Assembly: GCF_002127325.2 (NCBI RefSeq) | Contig: NC_035440.2 | Span: 71,051,819-71,115,818, forward strand | Length of the DNA stretch: 64,000 nt | DNA from: Helianthus annuus | Taxonomy: Eukaryota > Streptophyta > Magnoliopsida > Asterales > Asteraceae | Reading direction: 5' to 3' | In this document: piece by piece, positions 24,661 to 35,146 of the stretch | Position numbering within the stretch: the first letter of the stretch is position 1 | How the letters are laid out: each line of letters starts with the position of its first letter | Program-made: the position numbers and the translations under genes | The notes under the pieces: model-generated | Seen by the model: the letters and a program-made list of their open reading frames with translations, nothing else | The model's database searches: none | Told to the model about the DNA's origin: nothing

Positions 24661-25709
24661 CAGGGCCGGCCATAAGAATTCATGTACCCTGTTCGAGCTC
24701 GAAAAAACGTGTCCTTAGGTCTTAACGAAATAAATAATTTAAACTAGTTTTTCATACAACCGTGAACCGTTAACAAAAATATAGCATTCGATAAACAATA
24801 CAACTAACAAAATACAAAATATAGTATTTGAATAAGTGACATATCGTAAAAACTAATAAGCTAATAGCTAACCAATGATTCGTAAAGTCCTCCTTGCATT
24901 CTTGATCGACAAAAAAAGATCCTAAATCATAAATCAACTAATCATACCTGAATTCGAGAAAAAAAAAAGAAGAAGAAGAAGAAGAATTCGAGCCTGAATT
25001 CGACAATTGTTTTTGTATAAATTACCAACAATTTAGTCTTCAACACAACAGAAAAAGGGCATGAATTCGACAATAACTAATCGCCTAAACAAGGGCCTGA
25101 ATTCGACAAAAAGAAACATAATAATAAATAACTAATAAGGGCCTGAATGAGTGAATTCGAAAAAAAAAAACAAAACATAACAACTGAAGAACTGAACAGG
25201 GCCGATTGATGAGTTGATGTTTACCTTGAATACGTGATCCGTGATCGTGAGACTGAGTTCGTAGAACAGGCCTGTGGCTGCGGGCAAGACTAAAATCGAG
25301 GAACAAAAGAGTGCAGACTTTGTACGTGCAGACTCTATGAGTTCTTCGTAGGTCTCCCACTCTCTTGCTATAGATGTCGTTTCAATATCCAGGGCACCAG
25401 TTTCCGCCCAACATGGACGTATTGTTTTTTATTAGTTATTAAAATAATTTGGGTATTGGGCTCACTAACCTAATTCCAACGGGCTAACTAATCTAAGCCA
25501 TATGATATTGTTTTTTGTAGGTGAGCCTATGTTAGTATTTGTTTGGCTATACCCTATTAAAAAATTTACATATATAATATCGGATTTTTTTAAAACTTAC
25601 GTGCCCTACGAAATCATGGGCCCTGGCCGGTGGTCCTCCCCGCCCACCTCCATGGCCGGCCCTGGGTTCTGGGCCGTCGCCTACCCCGCACTCCCTAAAA
25701 ACGGCCCTG
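24661..25709. mobile_element. Possible second hAT-like element with CAGGGCCG ends
   Basis: It begins CAGGGCCGGCC one base after the previous unit and ends AACGGCCCTG, with another GGCCGGCCCTGGG internally at about 25652. Internal repeats of GGGCCTGAATTCGACAA occur near 25010-25170, with a GAA run at 24968-24986. The alternative is one composite element from 24114 to 25709. No transposase or clear target duplication is seen. Confidence 0.35.
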
Positions 25710-27222
25710 ATTAGTTACGACTGCAGTAGTACGACATAGATGTGAAAAGAAAATTAAATAAAACCTTGCATGTATAAGACAACATGGCTATGCCAAATAT
25801 TATCCCCACAAAGGAGAGAACGGAAATCAGACACCTAGAAGTGTAAAACAGGGAATAGGTAGGTTGGTATAAGAACATACAATCTCGAAAAAAAAGTAAG
25901 ATATAACCCATAAGAATGTAAACGTAAGAAAACTTTGTGTTTGTAAACACAATGGATCTAAGACCAGATCAATAGTGACAAAGGGCTCTAGGTGGCATGA
26001 GCTACAATTGTTATGACAAGAGATACAATCGTGAACACATTACAACGACAAAAGAAGTATAAATAAAACCAAGAGTAAAGTTATCGTACAAAGTCTTCTA
26101 AATCTAGGAAGGGTACAAAGACACAATTGATTAAAAAACACCATGGTGTGCAAAATATAACACAATGTCGAGAAATATAATATAATACTGAGGAAAAAAG
26201 ACACAATGAATAGCAATGACACAATAACGAAAATAAATTAAAAAAAAAACACAATGCTAAATAAAAAGACACAATGAGACGGTTTGATGAGACGGTTCCA
26301 ATGCCGATAGAGTAAGTTCAATCGGAATGCGTTTCATACCTTTCCTACGACTTCCTATTTTTAGAAGACTACGTATTTGAATCTTACCCATAAAGCCAAA
26401 TCCATATACATGTACTATGCTCCTCGGGGCAGGATGATAGGGAGAAGAAGAGAGAAAGCCATCACACAAGAGCGATGGGATCGACAAACAACCAAGATAT
26501 GACGACCAAAGCGACAGAGAGATAGGGAATGATAGAAATGAAGACAAAACCCTAAAACTCTAAGATATAGAATAACGAGAACCTATTATGGATTGTTGAT
26601 CAACTATTTATATAAGTACAATTAAAACAATTACATATCGAACTTAAATTAATCATACTTCCTAATTTTAATACAGATAATTACTAACCAATATCTTTTG
26701 TCTAATAAACCTTACATTCACCTCCATAGATTAGACTTAATCTCAATAAGAACCAATTAGTAACTAATATATTTTGTCTAATAAACCTTACATTCACCTC
26801 CATAGATTAGACTTAATATCAACAAGAACGATTATGCAAATGCTATGGGGATGGAATAACTTCACAATGGTGAAAACACTTTGTATTCATAGTGTTCACA
26901 TATGCCCATCATAGAGATGGCATTGGGCACACTATGATGAGTTTTGGTAATCCACTTCTCACACTTGATTATAAAAGTGTGTTCTATACATGGTCTCATA
27001 CCCATTAGTATCCCTTACTCATTATCACGAGGATTGAGGGTTTCCACACAAGTATCTGGTATACCCGTTAATCCCAATCTTTATATTGATAACAAATAAA
27101 AAACAAGTAAAAATTTACAACCAACCCTTAAGTGACAACTATGCAAAAGACTAGGTATTTAAGAGATAACAAAGATATCATAAATCCTTTTGATTAGTAT
27201 GCCAAATTATATTCCTAATACC
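25710..27222. other. Unassigned sequence, possibly an old LTR, with a 76 bp direct repeat
   Basis: No recognisable gene. The motif GACACAATG recurs at 26110-26280. A TATA-like box (TACTTATATAAATA on the minus strand, about 26607-26620) suggests an LTR read on the minus strand. From 26682 to 26829 a unit of period 76 bp containing TCTAATAAACCTTACATTC is present twice. The 96-codon minus frame at 26257-26547 has no recognised domain. Confidence 0.35.
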
Positions 27223-27632
27223 GTGGTTGTAAAACAAGGTCTCCAAGGCCAAGTGTTCCCCGAGTAGTCGCTATAAAGTATGTTGCTGAGGTGACTTTCT
27301 TCCGCTCCGCCTAATCACTCAGAATCGATCAAACGCGAACAACCTTGGCCAAAATCAGATTTAGTAGGTCAACTCTGGCAGAGTTTGACTTAAAAAAAAT
27401 AGAACATAATATATGTGTCTTTCATATTAAAGAATGAATATCATTTTCACGTATTTTGTTATAAATGTTAGGGAATTTATATTATTTGACATATATTTAA
27501 TTTCCAAAAACTAATTTCTTTATAATTTAATATGTGTGAGTACTCCCCGAGTATCCTCCACCTAGGCCGAGTACTCTCAACTTCCCAGTTTATCGACTAG
27601 GGAGCGCCTAGCGACTTTTGCAATCATGTTTA
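27223..27632. mobile_element. Possible hAT-like MITE
   Basis: The left end reads GTGGTTGTAAAAC and the right end TTTTGCAATCATG, weak inverted repeats that bracket CCGAGTA-rich arms (27258-27290 and 27545-27600). It is non-coding, and target duplications are unclear. Confidence 0.3.
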
Positions 27633-28226
27633 ATGCTATGATTATGGCACTTGCCATTATCTTTAATACTTTAGAGGATTGTGTCATAATCACATATTAG
27701 GATGATAATTAGTTCTCAAATAAGAAATAACCTGCAGATACAAGACACCAAACCATTCAAAACAATTCTTACTGAACAAACAGTGACAACAAGAATCATC
27801 ATTAACAAATCAATGTGCAGGAAGAAACAATTCATTCCCAAACCAATACACCAATATATTTTCTAAGGAAACCACACCATTTCTGTTTTTTTTTCTAACA
27901 ATCAACACTCTTTTAGACCATTTTCCGTTTCTAACCGTTTAATCATGATAAAAGCCTCATTAAACATCACGCGTAACTCCTTACTCAAACCAAGTCCCAT
28001 TTTTTTCCCTTCTTATATCCGTTTAAATGTACATGGTTTGTAAAATTTAACGAGTCATCTTCTGTTAAAACTTGAAGAACAAACAGTTAGGAGTTGGGAT
28101 ACCCTATACAACTCATCTTCTGAAAACTTGATTTCTTTCTTTCTTTTTTTAAATCATTTCCAACTTCAACTTCACCAAAAGTTTTTGTTAGAAGAAAAGT
28201 AAATCACTTCATCATGATTCAAGTTT
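27633..28226. other. Downstream flank of the bHLH gene
   Basis: No further coding sequence is seen. It probably contains the 3' untranslated region of the bHLH gene on the minus strand, just below the TAG at 28227-28229. No polyadenylation site could be assigned with confidence. Confidence 0.4.
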
Positions 28227-30981
28227 CTAAAGATCCATCTTTGAGCGTCCTGCTAGACACAAAACACGACCCCTTACTAGATAATAATATTTTTTTTGTG
28301 ATAAGTGATTATATATATATATATAGGGTAAGGTTCATTTGAGAACCACCTTTATTGTGAGAACCAATGTGAACACACCAAAAAAACCTAAAAAAATCAC
28401 TAAAAAAACCTAAAAACACACAAAAAAAAATTTTGTTTATGTTTTTTAGCTAAAAATCGCTACTTTTAGTAGAAAAAAAAATAAAACAAAAAATTATTTT
28501 TTTTGGTAACGAAAATTAGCGATTTTTCGCTAAAAATATTAAAAAAAAATTGTGTGTTTTTAGCTATTTTTAGATATTTTTGGTTGTGTTCACATTGGTT
28601 CTCGCGGTTCTCGCTATAGAGGGTGTCTCCTATATATATATACACATATATATATCTTGTTGGTGATAGTAGAAAGATTTATAAAGCAATTACCATTCGG
28701 TCCAAGATTGTTGATGCCCGGATTAGCATCAAATCCCATTTGGAGAAGGTTGTGAAGATCATTATCCCATACAGGCTGTAATGTTACAAAATGTCATTAA
28801 ATAATTATTTTCTTTAAAAGCCCATTTGCATAATTGAAATCATTAATGCTATAAAGAGTGTATGTTAGTACCTGAGTATGGATAGGATGCATTGTTGCAG
28901 TTGTAGTTGGAATACCAGGCAAGGTCCCGTGTGGATAAGAATGGGACGGGCTTAATGTAGGCCCAAATCCATATGCTGGGTTCGAAGTGCCAGCCCGTGA
29001 ATGAAGCATCTACACATTAATGAAAGAAAGTTGAGATAAAGTTTACAATGGTTCTATTCATTTGTTATATTTTGTGATTTTAACCAGCATAACAATAAAT
29101 AAAGTGTATTTGTAAGTTGCAACTAGTTAGCAAGGAACTTACATCTTTAAACACAAGGCGATCGATGTCAACGTTCAGTTCAGGGTTTACCGTTGCTAGT
29201 TTCATTGATAAAAACTGCAAGGAAAGAGAAGTGGTATAAACTCGAGATTAAAATCCACACAATTACCTCTTTTGACCGACTTAAAAAGACATTGACTTGC
29301 ATGACCAAACTCAAATGAAGGTAGTTAACTTTGATCAAGATAATTCACAAGTTGAGCGGAGAGATTGATCAACTTTAAAACAAAGTAGTTAACTTTGATC
29401 AAGATAATTCACAAGTTATGAGTTCATCCGAATTCGATCACCAAACTAAATTCCCATAAATACCTTTAATTTTGATTAAAAAAAATGTAGCAATGCAATG
29501 TTTCACTTAAGGGGTGCTGAACCAGTAAGAGGTCTGAACCATAAAGTGCTGAACCAGTAAGAGGTCTGAACCATTAAAAGCCTGTATAATGCTTAACCGT
29601 TCAGAGACAAATGTCTGACCAATTCAGATTAGAAGTCTTAACCATTCAGACTCTGTATAAATCTTAACCATTTAGAGGCAAATGTCTGAACCATTCAGAC
29701 ATTTGCTCGTGAAACAAACAGTCTGAACCATTAAGAGCCTCATTAAGAGGTAAACAAACAGCCCCTAAGTCTGTTAAGTTATGGTTTTGCAAAACCAAAT
29801 AAAACAAAGTGAATACACACATAACACAAAGATTCACCCAAATAGTACTACTACAATATGGAGAAAAATAAAAAAATGAGAGGATACCCTACAACAAAAG
29901 GGGTACTAAATATCTCTAGACTTTAATACAAATGTACCTAATTTGAGTTATCCCATTTATGAGTAGCAAAAAAGATCACATACCTCAACCTGTTGTTGTA
30001 GTGATTGTACATAATTAATAATCTCATCAAGCATAACTGCTTTTCCAGTAATCTACACCCGTATTAATAAACATTAAAACACCATCAAAACCTTAAAAAA
30101 AAAAACACAAATAAATAACACAACAAGAAATCAACAAACATTACCTTGTTGCAGCCAGGAACAAGTTCTTGAAGCAATTTCATTCTCTCACTGATCCTTT
30201 CTCTCCTAACCTGAATAAACTTAAAATTAAACACACAAAACTATCAAACTTGTTTAAAAAGACACAAACACTTTTTTACCCTTTCTGCAAGACTGTGACT
30301 GTTTGTAGCTTGACCCCTTTTGGCCCTCACATGAATGTAGTTTTCTTTAGGAGCACCTCCACTATCAGAACTATCTTTCACTTGTATCCCCATTTGTTTG
30401 CCTCTTGAATCAACTCTCTGTTTCTTCTCATCTTTCTCTGAAGTAGTGTCACCAGACCCATCATTCCTTTGCTCTCTTTCACCATTCTACACACATTATT
30501 AACAATATTAAAAAAAAAAAAAAAAAAAAAACCACACACACACATTTAAGTTTTAGCAAGATCAAGATTGAATCTTTATTACCAAAATGGGGTTAAATCT
30601 TCTTTTATTAGGAGATGAAGAGGGCCCACATTCAGGGTTGAGATTAGCAAAAGGGTTGACCATTTCTGAGAAACTCCCACTTCCGAAAGACCCAAGCTTT
30701 GGGACCAAATCACCAATGGCTGACCCGGAACCAGATTGATAATGGTGAAGAAGACTTTGATGCGTTTCAATCCCAGATGGGTATGCTGCTGATGACCCAC
30801 CAAAACTCTCAAGCGGATCCCAACCGGATCCGAATAGATTACCAGACCCACTTGAAGACTTGTTGTTGTTAAACATGGATCCTGAGCTCATTTCACCTCT
30901 ATACTGAAAACCCATTTCACTATCATTATTATTGTTATTATTATTACTGTTTTTATTATTATCTTCCTCTGAAGAAGCCAT
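28227..30981 (-). CDS. bHLH transcription factor, subgroup XII type, eight exons
   Basis: This host gene encodes a predicted 351-residue DNA-binding bHLH protein acting in the nucleus. Exons on the minus strand are 30981-30583, 30486-30280, 30210-30145, 30052-29984, 29214-29143, 29009-28872, 28775-28694 and 28249-28227. All junctions are GT-AG, the reading frame is kept, and the sum is 1,056 nt with stop. Residues 1-133 are Asn/Ser/Gly-rich. The bHLH domain, about residues 180-250, has [20 protein letters not shown] (basic region with the H-E-R residues that contact E/G-boxes), then [20 protein letters not shown] and [19 protein letters not shown]. The C-terminus ends NGRSKMDL, split across intron 7. 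The layout matches the Arabidopsis CIB/bHLH49/74 group; the exact orthologue is not decided here. MITEs sit in introns 4 and 7. Confidence 0.93.
28325..28630. mobile_element. Short foldback element in a TA repeat, intron 7 of the bHLH gene
   Basis: The left end GGGTAAGGTTCATTTGAGAA and the inverted right end (GGAGACACC, then GCGAGAACCGCGAGAACC) share GAGAACC and GTGAACACA motifs. TA repeats flank both sides (28310-28324, 28631 onward). It is the short relative of the element at 11450-12718. Splice signals of intron 7 remain intact around it. Confidence 0.7.
29511..29765. mobile_element. Tourist-like MITE in intron 4 of the bHLH gene
   Basis: TAA at 29508-29510 and 29766-29768 flank ends GGGGTGCTG and, inverted, GGGGCTGTTTG. 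The interior repeats CTGAACCATTCAGA and AATGTCTGAACC. The 3 bp TAA duplication and GGGG ends fit PIF/Harbinger MITEs. It is 255 bp and non-coding. Confidence 0.75.
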
Positions 30982-31084
30982 ATGTTGTTGTTATCAATCA
31001 AGATCAAGAAACAAGAAAAGTAAAAGTGGGAAAAAAGAAGTAGTAATATAGATAGGATCTAAGAAAACCTAAAGCTAATACCTA

Positions 31085-31330
31085 TTAAGCTAAGTAAAGA
31101 AAAGAGCTCCAATGGGCAATTAAGATAGGGGTAAAGAAGAAAAAAGTTGAAGGGTTTGACCAAAAATAGGGTCTTGATGATATCTTGCAAGACTCAACAA
31201 GGAACAAAATGGCAGCTTTACAGTACAAAAGAGGAGTCCATGGGAGAGGAAATCCAGTGTAGCAGGGCATAAAATCTTCACATACCACCCACCTCAATCC
31301 ACCCTTGAAAATGTTATGATGATGAATCAT
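31085..31330 (-). CDS. Candidate upstream ORF in the bHLH leader
   Basis: An 81-residue frame starts at an ATG (31330-31328) and ends with TAA at 31087-31085, 103 nt before the bHLH start codon and with no other ATG seen between them. Its peptide is not low-complexity: it has MPCYTGFPLPWTPLLYC, then SCKISSRPYFWSNPS and a hydrophobic, aromatic end with HWSSFLYLA. If transcribed in the leader, ribosomes would meet it before the main ORF and it could restrain translation. Alternatives are a chance frame in the promoter or an unrelated exon. The transcription start was not determined. Confidence 0.45.
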   Translation of the reverse strand: MIHHHNIFKGGLRWVVCEDFMPCYTGFPLPWTPLLYCKAAILFLVESCKISSRPYFWSNPSTFFFFTPILIAHWSSFLYLA

Positions 31331-31333
31331 CAA

Positions 31334-32119
31334 AGGAAGGAAGGATGAAAAGTGAAAATGTAACAGACAGGAAAGTGTTAACCTTTCAGAGCATAAAGTA
31401 GAAAAGTAGAGTGAATAGACAGTAGTTGTTGCTAAGCTACAGCTTGCTGCTGTGATTACCTAAAAAGAAAGTAGATTCCTTTTCTTTTTTTTAATCCAAT
31501 AAAAAAATAAACAAAAACCACAAGATTCCCCTCCCCTACCTTACCTATACCCAAAACAAAGAAATGGGTTCCATCTTTATTGCATTTTAAAGTTTAAACC
31601 TTCAAAGTTGTTTAAACCAGACAAGCAGGAATGGAGTTGATGTGTGGTGGATTCATACCCATAGGCAAAAAAAGAATCAAGTTCTGAATGAATTGATGCA
31701 GAAACTAAAATGGGCAAAAAGATTTATTGCCTGTTAGGTGTTTGATGAAATGGGTAACAGAAAAACAGCATCAAATGCTAGATTGGAATACTATTTGTGC
31801 AAGAATGGGGGAAATGCAGACCAAACACATAATAAATAAAACAGTTAAAGAAGCATCCAATTCCAACTTTTCCAGATTAAAGACAAAAGATAGGGTAACC
31901 TAATAAGCAAGCCGGAGAGAGAGAGAGTGTGTGTTGTATACTTGTATGGTTTCAAAGGAAAATTATTGTCATCTTTTTTTGTTTTAATATTAATGTTTAA
32001 GATCTAATGTTTGAGTTTGCAAATAACTAATATGTTGGTCCAATATTAAAAGTGAGGTCCTTCAGAAAATTACATCTTCCTAATATTGATGATTAACATT
32101 TAAGCCTTTTTTTTTCTTA
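31334..32119 (-). promoter_or_regulatory. Probable promoter and distal leader of the bHLH gene
   Basis: This single-copy-looking, non-coding sequence lies upstream of the bHLH gene. A short GA repeat followed by GTGTGTGTTG lies at about 31913-31935, a type often seen in plant leaders. No reliable TATA box was identified. The nested MITE at 32120 limits the undisturbed promoter to about 0.8-1.1 kb. Confidence 0.35.
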
Positions 32120-33130
32120 GAGCATTCACAATGGAAGCTGTTTGTGAGTGTGTAAGTTATATTTTAAGTAGGGCTAACAATTCTGACACGAACATGATAA
32201 CACGACACGAACCTACAATGGAAGTTATTTGTGAGTGTGTTAGTTATATTTTAAGTAGGGCTGACAATTCTGACACGAACATGATAACACGACACAAACC
32301 TACACGAAGTTATCATGTTTCGTGTTTGACCTTAACAAATTTCGTGTCTAAACAGGTTGACACGATAAGACCTTAACAGGCTTCGTGTCTAAACAGGTTG
32401 AAACCCATTAACCTGTTAAGGCCGGTTAAGTACATGTTAATAATTAAGAATTAAAAAAATATATTATAAGTGGGTGTGGACATGGGGTCATTAGTCGTGG
32501 GACCTAAGATGAATTATACACAAACACACGCGGTTCTTTTGCACAATCCAAACCCAAATTTTTAAATCTTTCTCACTAACACCACCATTCCCAATTCAGT
32601 CCATACCTTCCCCAATTCGGTTGTGTTCGTGTCTTAAACAGATCGTGTTCGTGTCTTAACAGGTCGTGTCCGTGTCTTAAACGGGTCGTATGATACATTG
32701 GTAATTTTTCGTGTCTTAACAGGTCGTTTCGTGTAACCTATTTATAAACAGGTTCGTGTTTCAAAAATATGACACAATAAGATTTCGCATCGTGTTCGTG
32801 TTTACGTGTTTCGGGTTCGTGTGTTATTGTGTTCGTGTCTTAACAGATCGGATTGACCTGTTATGCCAGCCCTAATTATAAGGAATGTTTGTTAGTGGTT
32901 GTGAGTGGAGGAGAGAAAAAATGTTACTGTTCATCTGTAAAAATACGGGAAACACTGTTCACCCTTATAATTTATTAAAATATTTTTAAAAGTGGTTGTA
33001 AGTGAAGGAGACAGATGACATGTAATGATAAAATTATAAAATAATATTATTAAATTGAAAAAAGAAGAGAAAAATAATGATTTTTATTGTAATTATATGG
33101 ATAAAGATAAGGATTCCAACGTGAATGCTC
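32120..33130. mobile_element. MITE with GAGCATTCAC ends, interrupted by a hAT-like element
   Basis: The left end GAGCATTCACAATGGAAG and the inverted right end GAGCATTCACGTTGGAA match closely. The interior has GTTAGTGGTTGTGAGTGGAG and similar GTGAGTG phrases. It is split by the unit at 32169-32874. It is non-coding, and the target duplication is unclear. Confidence 0.55.
32169..32874. mobile_element. hAT-like non-autonomous element with TAGGGCTG ends
   Basis: The left end TAGGGCTAACAATTCTGACA and the inverted right end TAGGGCTGGCATAACAGG form terminal repeats. Flanks ATTTTAAG and ATTATAAG agree at 7 of 8 bases, fitting an 8 bp hAT duplication. The interior repeats TCGTGTCTTAACAGGTCGTG between 32620 and 32730. 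An 87 bp segment crossing the left junction is tandemly duplicated (32128-32301). Confidence 0.55.
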
Positions 33131-33324
33131 ACTTATAATTCTTATAGTTTATGGGAAAGAATTTGAATGTTTAAATGGAATTCGAATTTGAACTTGAACG
33201 GGTGTTACAAGCTTGAGAAAAAAATGCAATGTAAAAATGGTTAAAAGACAACTGTTTTGGTCAAAAATTACCTAAGCAATTAAGTGATCAAATTAGTTTT
33301 GTGAGGTAGTGTGCTAGTAATACT
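33131..33324. other. Short flank with no visible feature
   Basis: AT-rich sequence between the nested MITE and the duplicated LTR end; nothing recognisable. Confidence 0.3.
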
Positions 33325-33511
33325 TTATGAAAAATATGTTGGTTTGTTAGTTTGTGAAAACAGTTTCAGGATACGGCTCAGGATATCGAGCTGTATCTAT
33401 AATCAAACAATGAGCAAAAATGTAAAGGTTGACACGTGATGTACGAGGAAAGCCCTTGATCAATCTAGATCTCCGGCATAAAACCTCGGGAGCTGACAAT
33501 CGTCGACTGCC
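33325..33511 (-). repeat. Detached copy of the G5 LTR end, left of the Pack-MULE
   Basis: This 187 bp repeats 35135-35321 with only two differences seen. It includes about 12 bp of flank (TTATGAAAAATA) and the outer 175 bp of the G5 LTR. It stops exactly where the long-terminal-repeat element begins, at CTGCC. Confidence 0.85.
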
Positions 33512-35134
33512 ATTTTCGTCCCTGTGGTTTGGTCACTTTGGCCATTTCAGTCCATTTTTAAAAAATGCGTCATTTTCCTCCCCGACGTTCTGAAAAGGTG
33601 TCATTTCAATCCAAAAATCATAACCTAGGTTAGTAAATAAGGACTGATTGTGTAAATTTGTAACATAAAGGACTGATTGTGTGAATTTGTAACACCACCA
33701 CCACTAGCCCTGCCACCACCACCACTCCGTTGCCACCACCACCACCACCACCACCACCACCGCCACCACCACTCGGCTACCAGCACCACCACCACCACCA
33801 CAGCCACCACCACCACTCCGATCTGCCACCACAGCCACTGCCACCACCACCACTCCGATCTGCCACCGCAATCATGAAAACAGCACCGTATCAGAAACAC
33901 GAAAAAAAGTAAAAGAAACGAAGATCGAGAAAAACTTACCTCAAGTGTAATAGTATGATCGAAAACATCAACAGGCTTGGCGCAAAAGATGGTGGCGATG
34001 TCCAGTACATCCCTTCGAGCAGCAGCATTTGCGGCAACTTTGATCAACTTTAACTCGCGTTCCGAAAATGGTAAGTAGGTGATATCTTTGACCTGCGTAT
34101 TTCACTTCATTAGATCACAAGTTTTCCATACTAACAAAACGATATCGGTCGGTTTTGTAGAATAAGTTACCTCGTGAACATCCACCAATTTGTAGAACTG
34201 CTGAACCAACTTGCTGATAGAACATCCATTTTGGTCCTTAATTTTAGTATTCCTTTTTACTTGGTAATTTCGAAAAAAATTGGCAACCCTGCCAAATTTA
34301 GAACATCCATATAAATGGCCATTGGCTCCTCTTTTATTCATTCATTCTGTTTTTAATCCAACTTTTTCGAGAAAGCATTCTCGATTATTTTGTGCTTGTG
34401 CTCTGCATCACTAAGCATTCTGACAAACTCAACTAACACTAACTACCATATCCTTTATCAGTTTACCATAAGATAACTCAAATTAATTACAAACTGATAA
34501 ACAAAAACTGTTGATAACAACAATTAACTAATTAATTAACTGATTAATCAACAAAGAGGAGTATTACTTGGAAGCTCCATTAAACGTACGAACAGGTGGC
34601 AATGTCGCCGGAGACCGAACATTCACTACTTTCAGACTATAACGAGCTGCGCATTTTCGATTTGATAGTTTCAGATTTGTGAGTGGTGCAGTGACTGGTT
34701 CCGGTTTGCATAGGTTATTGTAGGTTATCGGCGTTTCCGCCGCCGTGGAGAGAGAGCATACGGTGGCTGTTTTCATGATTGCGGTGGCAGATCAGAGTGG
34801 TGGTGGTGGCAGTGGCTGTGGTGGCAATCGGAGTGGTGGTGGTGGCAGCGGCTGTGGTGGCAGTGGCTGTGGTGGTGGTGGTGGTGGTGGTGGCAGCGGA
34901 GTGGTGGTGGTGGCAGGGCTAGTGGTGGTGGTGTTACAAATTTACACAATCAGTCCTTTATGTTACAAATTTACACAATCAGTCCTTATTTACTAACCGA
35001 CTTAACTGGGTTATGATTTTTGGACTGAAATGGCACCTTTCCAGAACGTCGGGGAGGAAAATGGCGCATTTTTGAAAAATGGACTGAAATGGCCAAAGTG
35101 GCCAAACCATAGGGACGAAAATGGCAGTTAACTC
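33507..35134. mobile_element. Pack-MULE-like element with long terminal inverted repeats
   Basis: Inverted repeats of about 380 bp (33507-33893 and about 34757-35130) start ACTGCCATTTTCGTCCCT on both ends, inverted on the right. They contain GGACTGATTGTGTAAATTTG and a CCACCA repeat. The interior (33900-34760) holds plant exons from a host gene and no transposase. Long inverted repeats carrying gene fragments are the mark of Pack-MULEs. A normal 9 bp target duplication is not seen; instead a 187 bp repeat flanks the element. Confidence 0.7.
33940..34776 (-). pseudogene. Captured fragments of acetolactate synthase regulatory (small) subunit
   Basis: Three exon-like pieces lie in gene order on the minus strand. 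First is a 70-codon frame (34776-34564) rich in Ser/Thr/Ala with few acids, like a plastid transit peptide; its ATG lies inside the terminal repeat. Second, near 34160-34230, reads KLVQQFYKLVDVHEV and is followed by a GT donor. Third, about 34094-33940, reads [20 protein letters not shown] and [12 protein letters not shown] between an AG acceptor and a GT donor. The last two match the linker and second ACT domain of plant acetolactate synthase regulatory subunits (branched-chain amino acid synthesis, plastid). Most of both ACT repeats is missing, so it cannot be functional. The transit-peptide assignment is inference. Confidence 0.75.
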
Positions 35135-35146
35135 TTATGAAAAATA

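Noticed and set aside
26257..26547. 96-codon ORF as a small secreted protein
   Set aside because: It begins with a hydrophobic, Ser-rich stretch resembling a signal peptide, but it lies in a probable LTR and has no recognisable mature domain or gene context.
33625..33912. Poly-Trp/Val/Gly and poly-His/Pro ORFs
   Set aside because: These are translations of a CCACCA repeat in the MULE terminal repeat. Only the end of the minus frame (33940-34047) matches a real protein.
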